DNA of 64,000 nt from assembly GCA_946902875.1 (NCBI GenBank), contig OX336336.1, positions 5,178,545 to 5,242,544 of the forward strand. Reading direction: 5' to 3'. The notes beneath the pieces are model-generated. The model was not told where the DNA came from, did not search any database, and was given only the letters and a program-made list of their open reading frames with translations. Positions 10,360-19,865 of the stretch are shown one piece after another. A program made the translations under genes and the position numbers. The first letter of the stretch is position 1; every line of letters begins with the position of its first letter. The stretch is from Nematopogon swammerdamellus (taxonomy: Eukaryota; Arthropoda; Insecta; Lepidoptera; Adelidae).

Positions 10360-10800
10360 ACTAGCTTTTGCCCGCCGCTTCGCTCGCGTGAAAGTCGCAT
10401 TTAAAAAGAAGAAACAGGTAAACAATAAACCTTATCGATGAAAGTAGGTAAGTACCTAACTAAAAGGGCGAGGCCCGCTACCGTACCTTTATTTCGGCGC
10501 GCGGAACAATTCGGTTTTTATGAGAGCCTCATCTTAGCGTAACCGGAATAATTTTATTTAACCTATGCATCCTGTGTCAACAAGTGTAGTTAAATGTGCT
10601 TGTACGTACATACTAAGTTTAATCGAATTCGGATAATCATTTTAAGAGTTATGAAAACATACATAAATAGAGAAAATATTTCTAAAAATAGTCTATTTAG
10701 TTTTAGTATCATACATAGAGTCTTCAAACGCTGAATCCCATAATACAAAGTAACTTACTCCTTCCCATGACCATCCCTTACAGATTTATTATTAGTATTG
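10360..10800 (+). repeat. 'GCGGCTTCGC' repeat, long copy
   Basis: Colinear with 5568-5921 and, in reverse, with 25796-26159. Just inside its left end it carries one GGGCGAGGCC unit, the motif that was amplified into a minisatellite at 19866-20415. It ends at ACAGATTTATTATTAGTATT. Confidence 0.85.
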
Positions 10801-11150
10801 ACGATACCAAAGAAACTCCTTCGTCCGTCGTGCCAAAGGTCATGCACGGTTTGTTTTGTGTACATGGTAACATTTTGTGTAGAATAGTGAGCGGAACATT
10901 ACTATTTTTATTTTAGTACAAAATTAAACGATAAATTATCAAATTTGATTATGCCAGCAAGCAAACCCGATTTAATGCGATCCGTGCCGCTGGCAAAATA
11001 GTCACTAGACATATATAATATATATATTTATATATATAGGTCGCTCATTCATACATACCAATGACCCCAGAGACCCGGCTTCCAACTGAGGCCGGCCCTG
11101 GCTACTGCCACTGCAGTGCTGCCATCTACAGTTGACATAGTTTTAAGAGA

Positions 11151-11193
11151 AATGGTAAAACATTAATAATCGTTTTATTAATGTTTTGCCATT
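11151..11193. repeat. Hairpin
   Basis: AATGGTAAAACATTAATAA and its near-perfect inverted copy are separated by 5 bases. Probably the remains of a foldback element; no coding content. Confidence 0.6.
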
Positions 11194-12375
11194 CCATGCC
11201 AAAAAAAAATCGTTGATATTTTTTAAGCGAATTGAAAGAAGTTTAGTTAAATAGTAGTATTCAACTGTGGTAAACCTCATACATTAGATACCTACTTATC
11301 TATTCTATTTCATATATGTATATAAAGAAAGGTACATAGCTTTCAGGCTTCGCAAGACTGAATTTGAATTGGCCATTACAGACAGCAAACAAACTACCGT
11401 TTTTACAGGTAAGTAAAGATGTAGTAAAGGTTCTCTTACTTTGTAAATGAATCGGACGAATAAAATTATAAATAGGTAGGTCCTGAAACGTAGATGTACC
11501 TATAGTAGAAGTCGAGCCATGAAATGAAAAGGTATGTTTGGTATTTTATGTTTAGCGCCATCTCTGGGTTAATAGCGAACACTGCCTTCGTCCACGAACT
11601 CGTAATACACGACAAAAGCACAGAATACTTAACAAAAGCTCGAAGTAATAACGCTAGTCGATACTAGGTGGCGTTGCTTTACTTTCACATAGAGTAACGT
11701 TAAAACATTGTAGTATACATGCCCACATACAGATGGCTCTCTAACGAAATACTGTGTAAGCCCTGCGCGCGCATCGGATTCGATTGACTCAACACAACAC
11801 CACGATAACGCTAGGTACGTTTATTTTATTTTATACTCACCGACTTGGCCAACTCTCCACTGAAGCGCTCCTCACCTCAAATTTACTTTTGTAAGTTACA
11901 CACGTCACTCTAGTTTTTCGATTAGAATTACATGTTTTCTTGAATGAACAGTTAATGTTTTTTCGCACTGGGCTCATTAATTGATTATTCATTTTTTACA
12001 ATTGTCTCTTTAACGATTTAAAATGTTTTAATGTTTATGATTTCTTCGCGGTTGCCACCATATTTTTATACGTTGTTTTGACAGGTTTTTTAAAAACATT
12101 TACGAATTTCAAAATATAGACATCGACAACTTTACTTCTAGTAGAATTCCGGGATCCTAGAACATAGTTTGCAGTAGCTATCTTTCTTGCTTCCTGTCAT
12201 GTCAACCTTGGCTGTATGGTCAAATTATCTTTTCCTGCCTGTTTATGGCGAAAACAATAACGACAACCTGTCATGTCATGTCACTGTCACTGTCAGTCAA
12301 ACTAGTTAGCCCGCCTGCAGCAAAAATAATAATTCCAAAACGAATTTATAGCGCGTTCTTTTTTAAACAAACGAC

Positions 12376-12386
12376 CTTGTTTACAG
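12376..12386 (+). other. Candidate 3' splice site before Atac1
   Basis: CTTGTTTACAG is a good pyrimidine-rich acceptor, and it lies 10 bases before the Atac1 ATG. If used, the exon would begin ACCCACATGG. The frame is open across the junction (Pro-Thr-Trp before Met), so an upstream coding exon adding N-terminal residues is possible. This is inference from the sequence alone. Confidence 0.4.
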
Positions 12387-12396
12387 ACCCACATGG

Positions 12397-13353
12397 ATGG
12401 AGTCTACATCGCAACTGGACGAGGAGGAGGGTGCGTTCGAGTTCGAAACGGAGCACACGGTTCTACGGAATAACATCGACTATTGTCACCTCATCAAGTA
12501 CGTCGTTCTACTCGAAAGCATGCGCGCGAAAGCCTTAAAAGACATAGACGAGCTCGCGCTCGCACAGTACAGGGCCACGGAGAACCCGGATACATTCATC
12601 CAGGCGTTGAAAAACCAGGAGTTGAATCTTCCTTCGCGGCAGGTCATACCGGATTTCCCGCAGATAGACTGGAGCAAGTACGGTATAGAGGACGCATTTA
12701 AAGGTGAGAGCGCCGACGCGAGAGTGTATGAAGTGGACGCGGACGGGGAAATGAAAGTGCGCGGTCGGACGTTCTCGGACAGCAAGCCGGAGACGTTCAA
12801 CCAGCTGTGGTCGTGCCAGGAGCAGCGCCGGCTCGAGGAACTGCTCGAGCTGTACCCGGAGGAGGAGGTGGAGGCGCGGCGCTACAAGAAGATCGCGGCC
12901 GCGCTCGGCACTCGCACGCAGACGCAGGTCTACAGTCGCGTGCAGAAGTACTTCCTGAAGCTCGCCAAGCTAGGCTTGCCGATCCCCGGGCGAGCGCCGA
13001 AGAAGAAGCTGTTTAAAGAGCGCAACAGGCTGATCAATCCGTTCTATAAGAAGTCGACGTTCTTCCCGGAGCTGCACGTGCCGGTGCGGATGGAGGATTG
13101 CGCAGGGGGCTCGGTGAAGGAGGAGGCGGCGGAGGACGGGGGCGTGGTGGAGCTGCTGAAGCGTGCGCGCGAGCAGCGGCTGCTGGACGCGGGGGAGCGG
13201 GTGTGGCAGGAGGGGGTGCGCTGCGTGGGTTGCCGGCGCGTCGGCTTCGTGGGCGCGCGCTGGACCGACCACGCCGGCACCGACTACTGCACCGACTGCG
13301 TCGTGCAGCTTGAGCCGGTGGAGAAGCTGACGCCGATTAGGACACCGCCTTGA
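12397..13353 (+). CDS. Atac1: ATAC complex subunit Atac1/ZZZ3 (SANT + ZZ-type zinc finger)
   Basis: 318 codons in one uninterrupted frame. The N-terminal third is acidic and then helical (residues 20-75). A SANT/Myb domain spans about 136-193: Trp138, then the EEEVEARRYKKIAAALG and SRVQKYFLKLAKLG blocks, which are hallmarks of the ZZZ3 family. A basic PGRAPKKK linker follows at 197-204, and a short C-terminal ZZ-like finger has Cys276, Cys279, Cys298 and Cys301. In flies and mammals this protein is a subunit of ATAC, the nuclear Ada2a/Gcn5 histone acetyltransferase complex (established knowledge). The usual ZZ finger has extra Cys and His ligands that I do not see here. The frame is much richer in GC than its surroundings, especially after 12700. 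The chosen ATG has T at -3; a second ATG 4 bases upstream opens a 26-codon overlapping frame ending at about 12473. The family assignment is firm; the exact start is less so. Confidence 0.9.
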   Translation: MESTSQLDEEEGAFEFETEHTVLRNNIDYCHLIKYVVLLESMRAKALKDIDELALAQYRATENPDTFIQALKNQELNLPSRQVIPDFPQIDWSKYGIEDAFKGESADARVYEVDADGEMKVRGRTFSDSKPETFNQLWSCQEQRRLEELLELYPEEEVEARRYKKIAAALGTRTQTQVYSRVQKYFLKLAKLGLPIPGRAPKKKLFKERNRLINPFYKKSTFFPELHVPVRMEDCAGGSVKEEAAEDGGVVELLKRAREQRLLDAGERVWQEGVRCVGCRRVGFVGARWTDHAGTDYCTDCVVQLEPVEKLTPIRTPP

Positions 13354-13568
13354 ATTGTATTACCTATCACAAGAACAATGTACTAAATTTTTAGGTTCGT
13401 ACCTTTAAGAAGTGAAAACAACGATTGGACAACAACGATCGGACTTGCACTTTTTTATTTAATTACCCGATTACGGCGAAGTCAAAAGAATGTTATGATG
13501 ACAGCGTACATATGTATGTGTGTTCGTTTGTGAAGCATAAACTAATTATACGTACCGGCAAGAGTTAA

Positions 13569-13684
13569 GAGCGCTCGGTGAAAATTGTGGGGGTAAGCTC
13601 GCCGTGTGTCGGTGCGGGATAGATGCATGCGACTACTACGTTAGACTATAGAAGAGATAACCCCACAATTTTCGCCGAGGGCTC
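13569..13684. mobile_element. TTAA-flanked MITE (piggyBac-like), proximal
   Basis: The ends GAGCGCTCGGTGAAAATTG and CAATTTTCGCCGAGGGCTC are inverted repeats, extended by GGGG/CCCC. TTAA lies on both sides (13565-13568 and 13685-13688). TTAA target duplication is the mark of piggyBac-type transposition (established knowledge). At 116 bp it carries no gene. Confidence 0.75.
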
Positions 13685-13688
13685 TTAA

Positions 13689-13985
13689 CCCTTTCGGCGC
13701 CAGGACCGCCAGGACCCAGTCATGCGCCCAGGCCAAGGCTTTAGAGAACTTCCACCCGTACTACTACTACAATAAACTACAAATTAAAACTGTTTATATG
13801 AAAGCACTTTTCTAAATCACATATGTGTGCGCCTGGCCTCACAGAATGACTATAGGCGCGCACAAATATGTGCGCCTGGCGCCACCTATTTATGAAAGCA
13901 CTTTTTCCAAATCACATATGTGTGCGCCTGGCCTCACAGAATGACTATAGGCGCGCACAAATATGTGCGCCTGGCGCCGAAAGGG
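13689..13985. mobile_element. TTAA-flanked MITE (piggyBac-like), distal, with tandem units
   Basis: The ends CCCTTTCGGCGCCAG and CTGGCGCCGAAAGGG are perfect inverted repeats flanked by TTAA (13685-13688, 13986-13989). Starting with CCC next to TTAA fits piggyBac ends. The right half is two tandem units of about 94-100 bp, each holding CACATATGTGTGCGCCTGG and GGCGCGCACAAATATGTG, which pair with one another. It shares its left TTAA with the MITE at 13569-13684. Confidence 0.8.
13771..13776 (+). other. First AATAAA downstream of Atac1
   Basis: No AATAAA or ATTAAA occurs between the Atac1 stop codon and this point; only the weaker CATAAA near 13537 does. This hexamer lies inside the distal TTAA-flanked MITE. 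Use as the Atac1 polyadenylation signal is an inference. Confidence 0.3.
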
Positions 13986-14269
13986 TTAACTGGTACCGCT
14001 ACCTATCTGATTTTAACATAATGAGGTATTGTCCTTGATGGTCGGCATGTCATGGGCTAGAATTTTTTTAAATTCAAAATGGCGACTGCACCATATTATG
14101 TAATTTTGAATAATTTTTTTATTCAAACCCAATCGAGTGGGGTATCGTTGTCAAGAGTTTCAAAAGGTCACACTTGGTTAAGAAGAATTAAATGAAATAT
14201 TATAAAACCTGACTACAAAAAACGAAGGAAATAACAACTTTTCTTATTTGATCAAGAGCGTTAGAAAAT

Positions 14270-14480
14270 GCTGTATAGCGTCTTCTGGTTAATGCTCCTT
14301 TTTTAAATTCTTTTTTTATTGATAGCGCGACATGTGGCATCTTTTCACCTACAAGTAGGTGTCTAACGATGCCCATGGACATTCTCTGATGCACGGGGAT
14401 TGCGAATGCCATTACGGCCTGACAGGAGCCTTTTTACGACCCTTTTGAAACCCCCAGGCTGTACTTGGGAGGATGTGTAT
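14270..14480 (-). pseudogene. LINE ORF C-terminal relic ('SFKRRVNRHL' family)
   Basis: In reverse it carries CCATGGGCATCGTTAGACACC, in part, together with the GCCGTAATGGCATTCGCAATC and CTGTCAGGCC blocks of the copy at 45170-45420, and a GTGGAACGCACTCCCTGCCC block coding Trp-Asn-Ala-Leu-Pro-like residues. Frames are broken. Confidence 0.65.
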
Positions 14481-15059
14481 ATGGGCAGGGAGTGCGTTCC
14501 ACATTTTTCCTTGTTATTTCCTTAGGTTTTCATAGTCTGGTTTTAATATAATGTCGTAGGTAGCTAGCATTGTGCGTTTAAGTGGCTTTACTTTATATTT
14601 TTGTAAAAACTTCTTTTTGTCATATTATTTATGTTATTACTTTGAATGAAATTATTAAAGTTTGAATAACCAATTAAATAATATAGATGCATAATTGATT
14701 ATGTGTGAGGCGTCAAAACATTAAAAAAAATAGGACCATGTATTACATTATTATTTGTATTTCAATTTTCATTTATTAAAAAACATTATTTTTATTATGT
14801 AGCTTTTTTTAAAGTTTTGGTTATCAATTTCTCACCATGTTGAACGCTGACCTGGATTTTAAACTTTTGACCTTGCACACAAGCTGAACCATGTGGTAGT
14901 GATACAAGGTGGATTTGGGTGAATTTGGTTAAAATACAATTTTGCAGTCACCGATGAGTGACCGCACCGTGAAAGTTGTTCGAGTAAATTCCTTCTTCGA
15001 ACGTTGTGTCAGTCCGGAGAACTTGTAATTCTGTTTGTGATTGTAATTAAAATCAACTT
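14481..15059. other. Non-coding stretch, nothing recognised
   Basis: AT-rich, no recognisable gene. Confidence 0.45.
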
Positions 15060-15415
15060 GAAAGTGTGCAGCGTACAGCGGCAAATTTGCCAAAAAATAT
15101 AAGGAAATACCATATTATGAACAATTATTAAAAATCCTCAAACTGATGAGATCTCATAGTGACGTACAAAATATTGAAGCGACACTACGACTGCGCAGAG
15201 TTGAAAAGTATGTTCGTCTTAAATTCAAACAATCACATATATGAGGTCACAGCTTGAAAATGTTACAAGCTTTTCAATTGAAGCAAGAAAGCACTTCCTG
15301 ACCAACAGAATCGTGAACAGCTGAAATAAACTGCCCGAGGAAGTTATTGAAGGACCCGCCATAAATGCAGTCGAAAATAGGCTTGACAAGTATTTAAACA
15401 ACAAAGAAAGATAAC
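15060..15415 (+). pseudogene. CR1-like LINE ORF C-terminus, broken
   Basis: A frame open for about 55 codons (KYKEIPYYEQLLKILKLM) leads to a stop at about 15241. After the stop comes GHSLKMLQ, then after a frameshift ARKHFLTNRIVNS, a stop, NKLPEEVIEGPAINAVENRL and DKYL. The order 'RGHS(L)K...RxxFFTxRxVNxWNxLPxxV...SxNxFKxRLDK' is the known C-terminal signature of CR1-like non-LTR reverse transcriptases; here the tryptophan codon is TGA. A dead fragment. Confidence 0.7.
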
Positions 15416-15879
15416 AAATAGCAACTGCGCAGTGATCATCATAGACATCAACACATCAGCATATTCTATCATAGCTGCTAGTTCAAACAAATAGTAATGA
15501 ATGATACATATTCATTGTCCTCTTTTCATTCATAAATGATTCAGACCTTTATTAGTACTTGAACCGACTTTATCTAATAAACAACATGCAAATGAATTCT
15601 TTTCTTATTTTTAACTTTACACGAAAATACAAGTCCGTAATTTAAAAACTTGACATACATTTGAGAAACCAATTTTCAATATGAATGGTTGTTATGAGTG
15701 TTTTCTGAAGCCATGTGCGTCAGCGGCGATTCCTTTAAGTTGGCTAGGTTGGCGGCGCCAAACCAAATAAAATGAATGCCAGCATTAATATCGAAGTATA
15801 AGCAAAAACAAATGTGAAAAAATATCGGGTATAAATAACCCACGATGAATAAGCTAAAACGTCAATCCCTTTACACAAT
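15416..15879. other. Non-coding stretch, nothing recognised
   Basis: AT-rich; no gene seen. Confidence 0.45.
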
Positions 15880-16072
15880 TTGAAATTTCGCGCGCGTCAC
15901 ACTCGGGCGACGAATGACGACACATCAAGGCATTCATTGGCCGGTTGGCTACATTTGAAGCGCCATCGTATTCCATACAAGCGGCCGATGCCCCCGTCCC
16001 GCGCGCACCCGCCATAAGCGTTTCGAGTTGGCGCAGCGGGGAGCGCATTTAGCGACTAGGAAGCTAGGCTAG
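15880..16072 (+). promoter_or_regulatory. Candidate CpG-rich promoter/first non-coding exon with splice donor
   Basis: A compact GC- and CpG-rich island in AT-rich DNA. It includes a CATTGGCCGG box (an inverted CCAAT is ATTGG), a CCCCCGTCCCGCGCGC run and TTGGCGCAGCGGGGAGCGC. It ends at CTAGGCTAG, followed at 16073 by GTGAGTTG, a strong consensus 5' splice site. This is what a housekeeping-type first exon looks like, but no partner exon can be found by eye downstream, so it remains a candidate. Confidence 0.3.
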
Positions 16073-16074
16073 GT

Positions 16075-16897
16075 GAGTTGTGTGTGCGTGTGTGTGCTGC
16101 TGCTGCGGCAGCGTATGCGTGACTGCTTTGTAAACAAAATCTCGCGAGTTGATAGCTGCATTATATTTCGTTTTGTAGGTATGGAAATTAAGAAAAATAA
16201 ATCCTTAGCCAGAGCCAACCCAATACTCAGCACCAGGAGTCGCTACTGATGTGCGTGCACCACTCTAGCTAGCACTCAGATAGAATCAATATAAAAACCG
16301 AGACTAACGGCGAGTAAAAATTCATTAGTGGGATGGGAAGTCACCGCGGGGTCAACACCGGTGACCACCAAAGCCTGAATGGAACAACCTCAATGAATGG
16401 TCACCGGTGACGGCGTTTCAATGTGTTAAAACAATAATGACAAAATAAAACCTAATCAAAACTTCATGAAAAATCATCAAAACTTTTCATTTTCTTCATA
16501 CAATCTATGAGCAAGTAACTAGGTGGTTGGGCCGATGCGTTGCGATTGCGTTGAATATATATTCAAAACTCCCCCTGTCGCATTGCTATGCGCCACACCT
16601 ATGATATGTAATGTAGGTGATATTATGATCCGAACTTTGTAATCTCAAGTCATACAGCGAAAGGTTGCTCTAATGTTAATTGTATGTAATCTAATCTATG
16701 GTGCTACCTACCGATAATTACATGTCCATGTTATATGTCCGTACTTATAGTAATATACGTTTATAATAGTATACGTTTAAAATTGTGTTTGTGCCATTCG
16801 TCCATGCCTTCTTATTTCGAATCTAATTCTCACTCTTTTATTTTTATTAATTTTGTTTATACACTCCATGTTAGAGTACGCCTTGTACATACGTACA
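16075..16897. other. Non-coding stretch
   Basis: Starts with a (GT)n/(CTG)n-like low-complexity run (16080-16112). Two CACCGGTGAC-type palindromes occur near 16355 and 16402. No gene seen. Confidence 0.45.
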
Positions 16898-17351
16898 CAG
16901 GGATGGGAAAACTTTTTTCTACGCGGGTCAATATTTACAAATATAATCTATGGGGGGCCAGGTTTTTGAATTTTGGGCTATAATATAACTCTTTATTGCA
17001 ATAACAATATTTGTATTTTCCAAAATAAAGTTATTTTATTGACTCATGGGTTTCAACAATCTCTTATTTATACAAAATTAAATTATATGAACTATCTATC
17101 TATAGATATTCGAACCAGGTACAGTGTACCTGGTGCACCATGAAATAGGGAAATATATATTTATTGCAGGTAATCTATAAAATAGGAAAGATTAATTAAT
17201 GTAACCAAGTAGGTACACTATTTGATTTTAACCGAATGATTCCGTGACTTATGTTATGTTATTTATCTACTTCTGGATCGATGGTCGCGGGCCGGATTGC
17301 AACCTTTCGCGGGCCGGTGATGGCCCGCGGGCCGTAGTTTGTCCATCCCTG
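16898..17351. mobile_element. Non-autonomous hAT-like element
   Basis: The ends CAGGGATGGG and GTCCATCCCTG are imperfect inverted repeats of the 'CAGGG(A/G)TGGGCAAACT' kind familiar from hAT transposons. The right end has the GGCCCGCGGGCCGTAGTTTG block typical of such elements, and GCGGGCCGG repeats just before it. It is 454 bp with no transposase. No clear 8-bp target duplication is visible; a palindrome overlaps the right edge and may have replaced it. Confidence 0.6.
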
Positions 17352-17385
17352 TCTCCACATGTATGTAACATACATGTGGAGACAG
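17349..17385. repeat. Perfect 37-bp palindrome
   Basis: 18-base perfect arms (CTGTCTCCACATGTATGT and its complement) around a single A, sitting on the right edge of the hAT-like element. Confidence 0.85.
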
Positions 17386-17644
17386 AGCACGAAGGCCCCC
17401 CTGCGGAGCATCTCTTTGGCTACGGACTTATTAGAGTGGAAGGCTCCAGGCCTACGAGCTTCGGAGCGGCTAATGAGCTACCTATATGTAATGAACGTCT
17501 TCACGAGTGATAAATGAGGTCAGCAGCGTATAGACGGGGCGCCTGTTGAATGAGGGTCGCTCGATGTGACGCCTCGAGGGAGGCTAATTAATTTGTTATT
17601 GATAGATAGAAATCATGTTTCATATCGGATATTTATTTAGTATT

Positions 17645-17870
17645 TTACTAGCTTTTGGCTTCGCTTCGTGTGACTTTTTGCTCACAGCTCAGGCCGCCGA
17701 TGACGCAGCGTTGTGATTTATAGGCTAAAACCATTTTGAGAAGTGACAGAATGTAACAGTGAAATCCGTAAGTAAATCGGTAAAATGATTCTCGAGTTAT
17801 AAGGATATTCATATAACGTACTTTACACGGTAGCCCGGAGAAACTTCGCTTCATATATTATCATTTCATC
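17645..17870 (+). repeat. 'GGCTTCGCTTCG' repeat, second subfamily
   Basis: ACTAGCTTTTGGCTTCGCT, then GTGACTTTTTGCTCACAG, CAGGCCGCCGATGACG, TCTCGAGTTATAAGGATATTC and an end at about 17865. The copy at 55870-56070 is colinear. The opening motif relates it to the GCGGCTTCGC family but the body differs. Confidence 0.7.
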
Positions 17871-17904
17871 AGAAAAAATATCTGGTAACTATATATATAT
17901 TTTT

Positions 17905-18065
17905 TTTTTATTGAAACTGACACGGTTGGCTACATCACCTACAACATCCGTGATGTCAGCCCATAACACCGGGTGAACTTGGTGCCACGTCAGTGCTTCC
18001 CTTCGGTCGTGCCGGCTACACTGAACTGGACGGAAAACACAAACTATTTACATAGCCGTTTCGAC
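17905..18065 (-). mobile_element. SINE-A tail, leader subfamily type
   Basis: T-tract, GAAACTGACACGGTTGGC, then the GGTGCCACGTCAGTGC and CGGTCGTGCCGGC variant tail, ending at TAGCCGTTTCGAC. Truncated before the core. It lies 15 bases from the outer end of the 18080-23757 structure. Confidence 0.85.
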
Positions 18066-18079
18066 CTAAGTACCTACAC

Positions 18080-19003
18080 TTAGTGGGGGATTTAGTGCGA
18101 TATACCCTGCATTTTTACTTAGAAGGCTCATACTTGCAACAGTTGTTCCTTAGGTGCTCCTGAGTGGATTTCCATCGGTAGACATCGGGGGTCACCGCGG
18201 GGGTGGCGGGGGGAGGGGGTGGAAGTTTGCTTCTCCCGCGCTTCACTTTGTACCCTATTCCTTCAAAACTATAGGTATTAGGGCAAGTGTGATGTCATTT
18301 TCGGATAACTCAAGGACGAAGGATTCATTTCTGGAAGAAACATTTTGCCTTTCTATACAAAAAAATATAAATATTAGGCAAAACTCACAAAACGTGAAAA
18401 TATTTTTTTTAAATAAACGTCGTTTACTTTTGAACTACTAAAGATAAAGATAAATAAAAAATATGGGCTAAAAGCTGCATTTACAGGGATTACAAATATA
18501 TAAATTTTATTGGGATGGCGTAATAATAAGTGAGTGAAAAAAATTTCAAAACAGTGCCGTGTATTTACATTTTGAGGCGAATATCGTGCTAAGATGCGTA
18601 GTGAATTGAAAACAGTACCTAGGTGATACGTGATAATTATTATTATTATACATTTGTAAAATTATTGCTAATTAAACATTAAATTATTCACATACACACA
18701 CACCCACCCTCACATACACACACACATACCTACCTTACCCATGTTTGTGATTGCTACCTAAAGTAAATGCTTTATATTATTACCATGTCGTAATTTAAGA
18801 TTTTTGGAAACTGACACGGTTGGCTACATCACCTACAACATCCGTGATGTAAGCCCATAACACCGGGTAAACTAGGCGCCATGTCAATGCTTCCCTTCAT
18901 TTCGCGCCGGCTACACTGAACTGGACGGAAAACACGAACTATTCACATAGCCATTTCGACCGAAGTTCTATTAATTTCATAAAGTTTTAACAGTTTATAT
19001 TAG
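18080..19003 (+). repeat. Left inverted arm
   Basis: Matches 22841-23757 in reverse. It includes the SINE-A tail at 18803-18963 and a 95-codon open frame that reappears almost unchanged in the other arm; that frame is Gly-rich near its start (a GGGGG run) and is probably not a gene. Confidence 0.85.
18803..18963 (-). mobile_element. SINE-A tail in the left arm
   Basis: GGAAACTGACACGG to CATAGCCATTTCGACC, truncated at the same point as its mirror copy at 22880-23048. It was therefore inserted before the arms were copied. Confidence 0.9.
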
Positions 19004-19019
19004 TTATATTAGTTAAAAA

Positions 19020-19326
19020 AGTCGTTCCGGAAGTGACGTAGAAGTTCTGAAAAGGGGGGCCCATATGGCGAACAAATAAGTATCCACTTCAAAAAAATAT
19101 TAGTAAATCTACATGTCATAAAAAATAACGACGTATTTTTCAATCGTCGTCATTGCCTATTCGAGCCGCCTTTCAGTCACTGACACCAAACTCTCAGTTA
19201 AAGCGGGAAAGGCCTCCCATGCTTCAAAAGCACTTTTCTTGCCTTTTCCGCTGAAGCAAGAGACAGCGTCACACCCAGAAAACGCATGAAACAGAGGCAA
19301 GGCCCTCGCTCGATGTGGTACTGTAA
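19020..19326 (-). pseudogene. Transposon gene fragment, 'FHAFSGCDAVS' segment
   Basis: On the minus strand from about 19323: RALPLFHAFSGCDAVS, then CFSGKGKKSAFEAWEAFPAL, a stop, and AMTTIEKYVVIFYD. In a large family of repeated animal genes that I know only by motif, 'ALPxFHAFxGCDTVSxFxGRGKK' follows the 'HEEADTRM...RTVDTDVVVLAV' segment, which here lies upstream on the same strand at 21546-22000. It contains stops and is dead. The superfamily of the encoded transposition protein is not something I can name with confidence. Confidence 0.65.
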
Positions 19327-19865
19327 AAAAATTACATTATAATATAAAGCATCTATTGTGTCTATCTATACATATAATAAAATCGTAGAGGTAAGAAAGT
19401 CTGTACATTGAATGTATTCGGAAAAAAACTAACCAGGGTGGCTTAAAATGAGATACTGAACATGTTAGAACAGTTTTTAAAATTTTTGTTTGTTTGTTTG
19501 TTTGTCTGTACGCGCATCACGCAAAAACCACTGAACGGAATTAGACGAAACTTTGTATAGTGGCAGTTTATATGCCGGGTTAACATAATACGTAAAAAAA
19601 ATTAACAAAAATAAAAAAAAATTTACAATTATAAACATTATTGCGCGTTTAAAATCACGTAGTCCAAAGTAAAGGTAAAAACAATTTTAAATGTCATGTT
19701 GACAACGGAGAACTGTCATCTCGACGTGAGCTGGCCGGTGACAAATTGTTTGATAAATAAAAATAATAATTGAAAGTCGAAGTTATGTCGCTGTCATTGG
19801 TGCAATAAAATTTATATATCTGTTGCCCGCGGCTTCGCTCGCGTGAAATTCGTATTTAAAAAAAA

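Larger units (their letters stand above)
10801..12386. other. Upstream region of Atac1; non-coding
   Basis: AT-rich DNA leading to the gene. It contains a hairpin at 11151-11193 (19-base arms, one mismatch), a TA-rich run at 11010-11037 and a TGTCA-rich cluster at 12270-12298 (TGTCATGTCACTGTCACTGT). A promoter and non-coding first exon must lie here or further left if the acceptor-like site at 12386 is used; I cannot place them. Confidence 0.4.

Noticed and set aside
12300..12360. A core promoter (TATA or DPE) just before Atac1
   Set aside because: No convincing TATA box and initiator pair was found; the acceptor-like site suggests that the real start is further upstream.
12807..13313. Several overlapping open frames on both strands inside Atac1 (for example 12970-13272 minus)
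   Set aside because: High GC opens all frames here; only the 318-codon frame carries recognisable domains.
18154..18441. A 95-codon frame, also found almost unchanged at 23385-23672 on the other strand, as a conserved gene
   Set aside because: Both lie in the inverted arms, so the similarity is due to DNA duplication. The product is low in complexity at the start (glycine run from a GGGGGTGGCGGGG tract) and has no domain.
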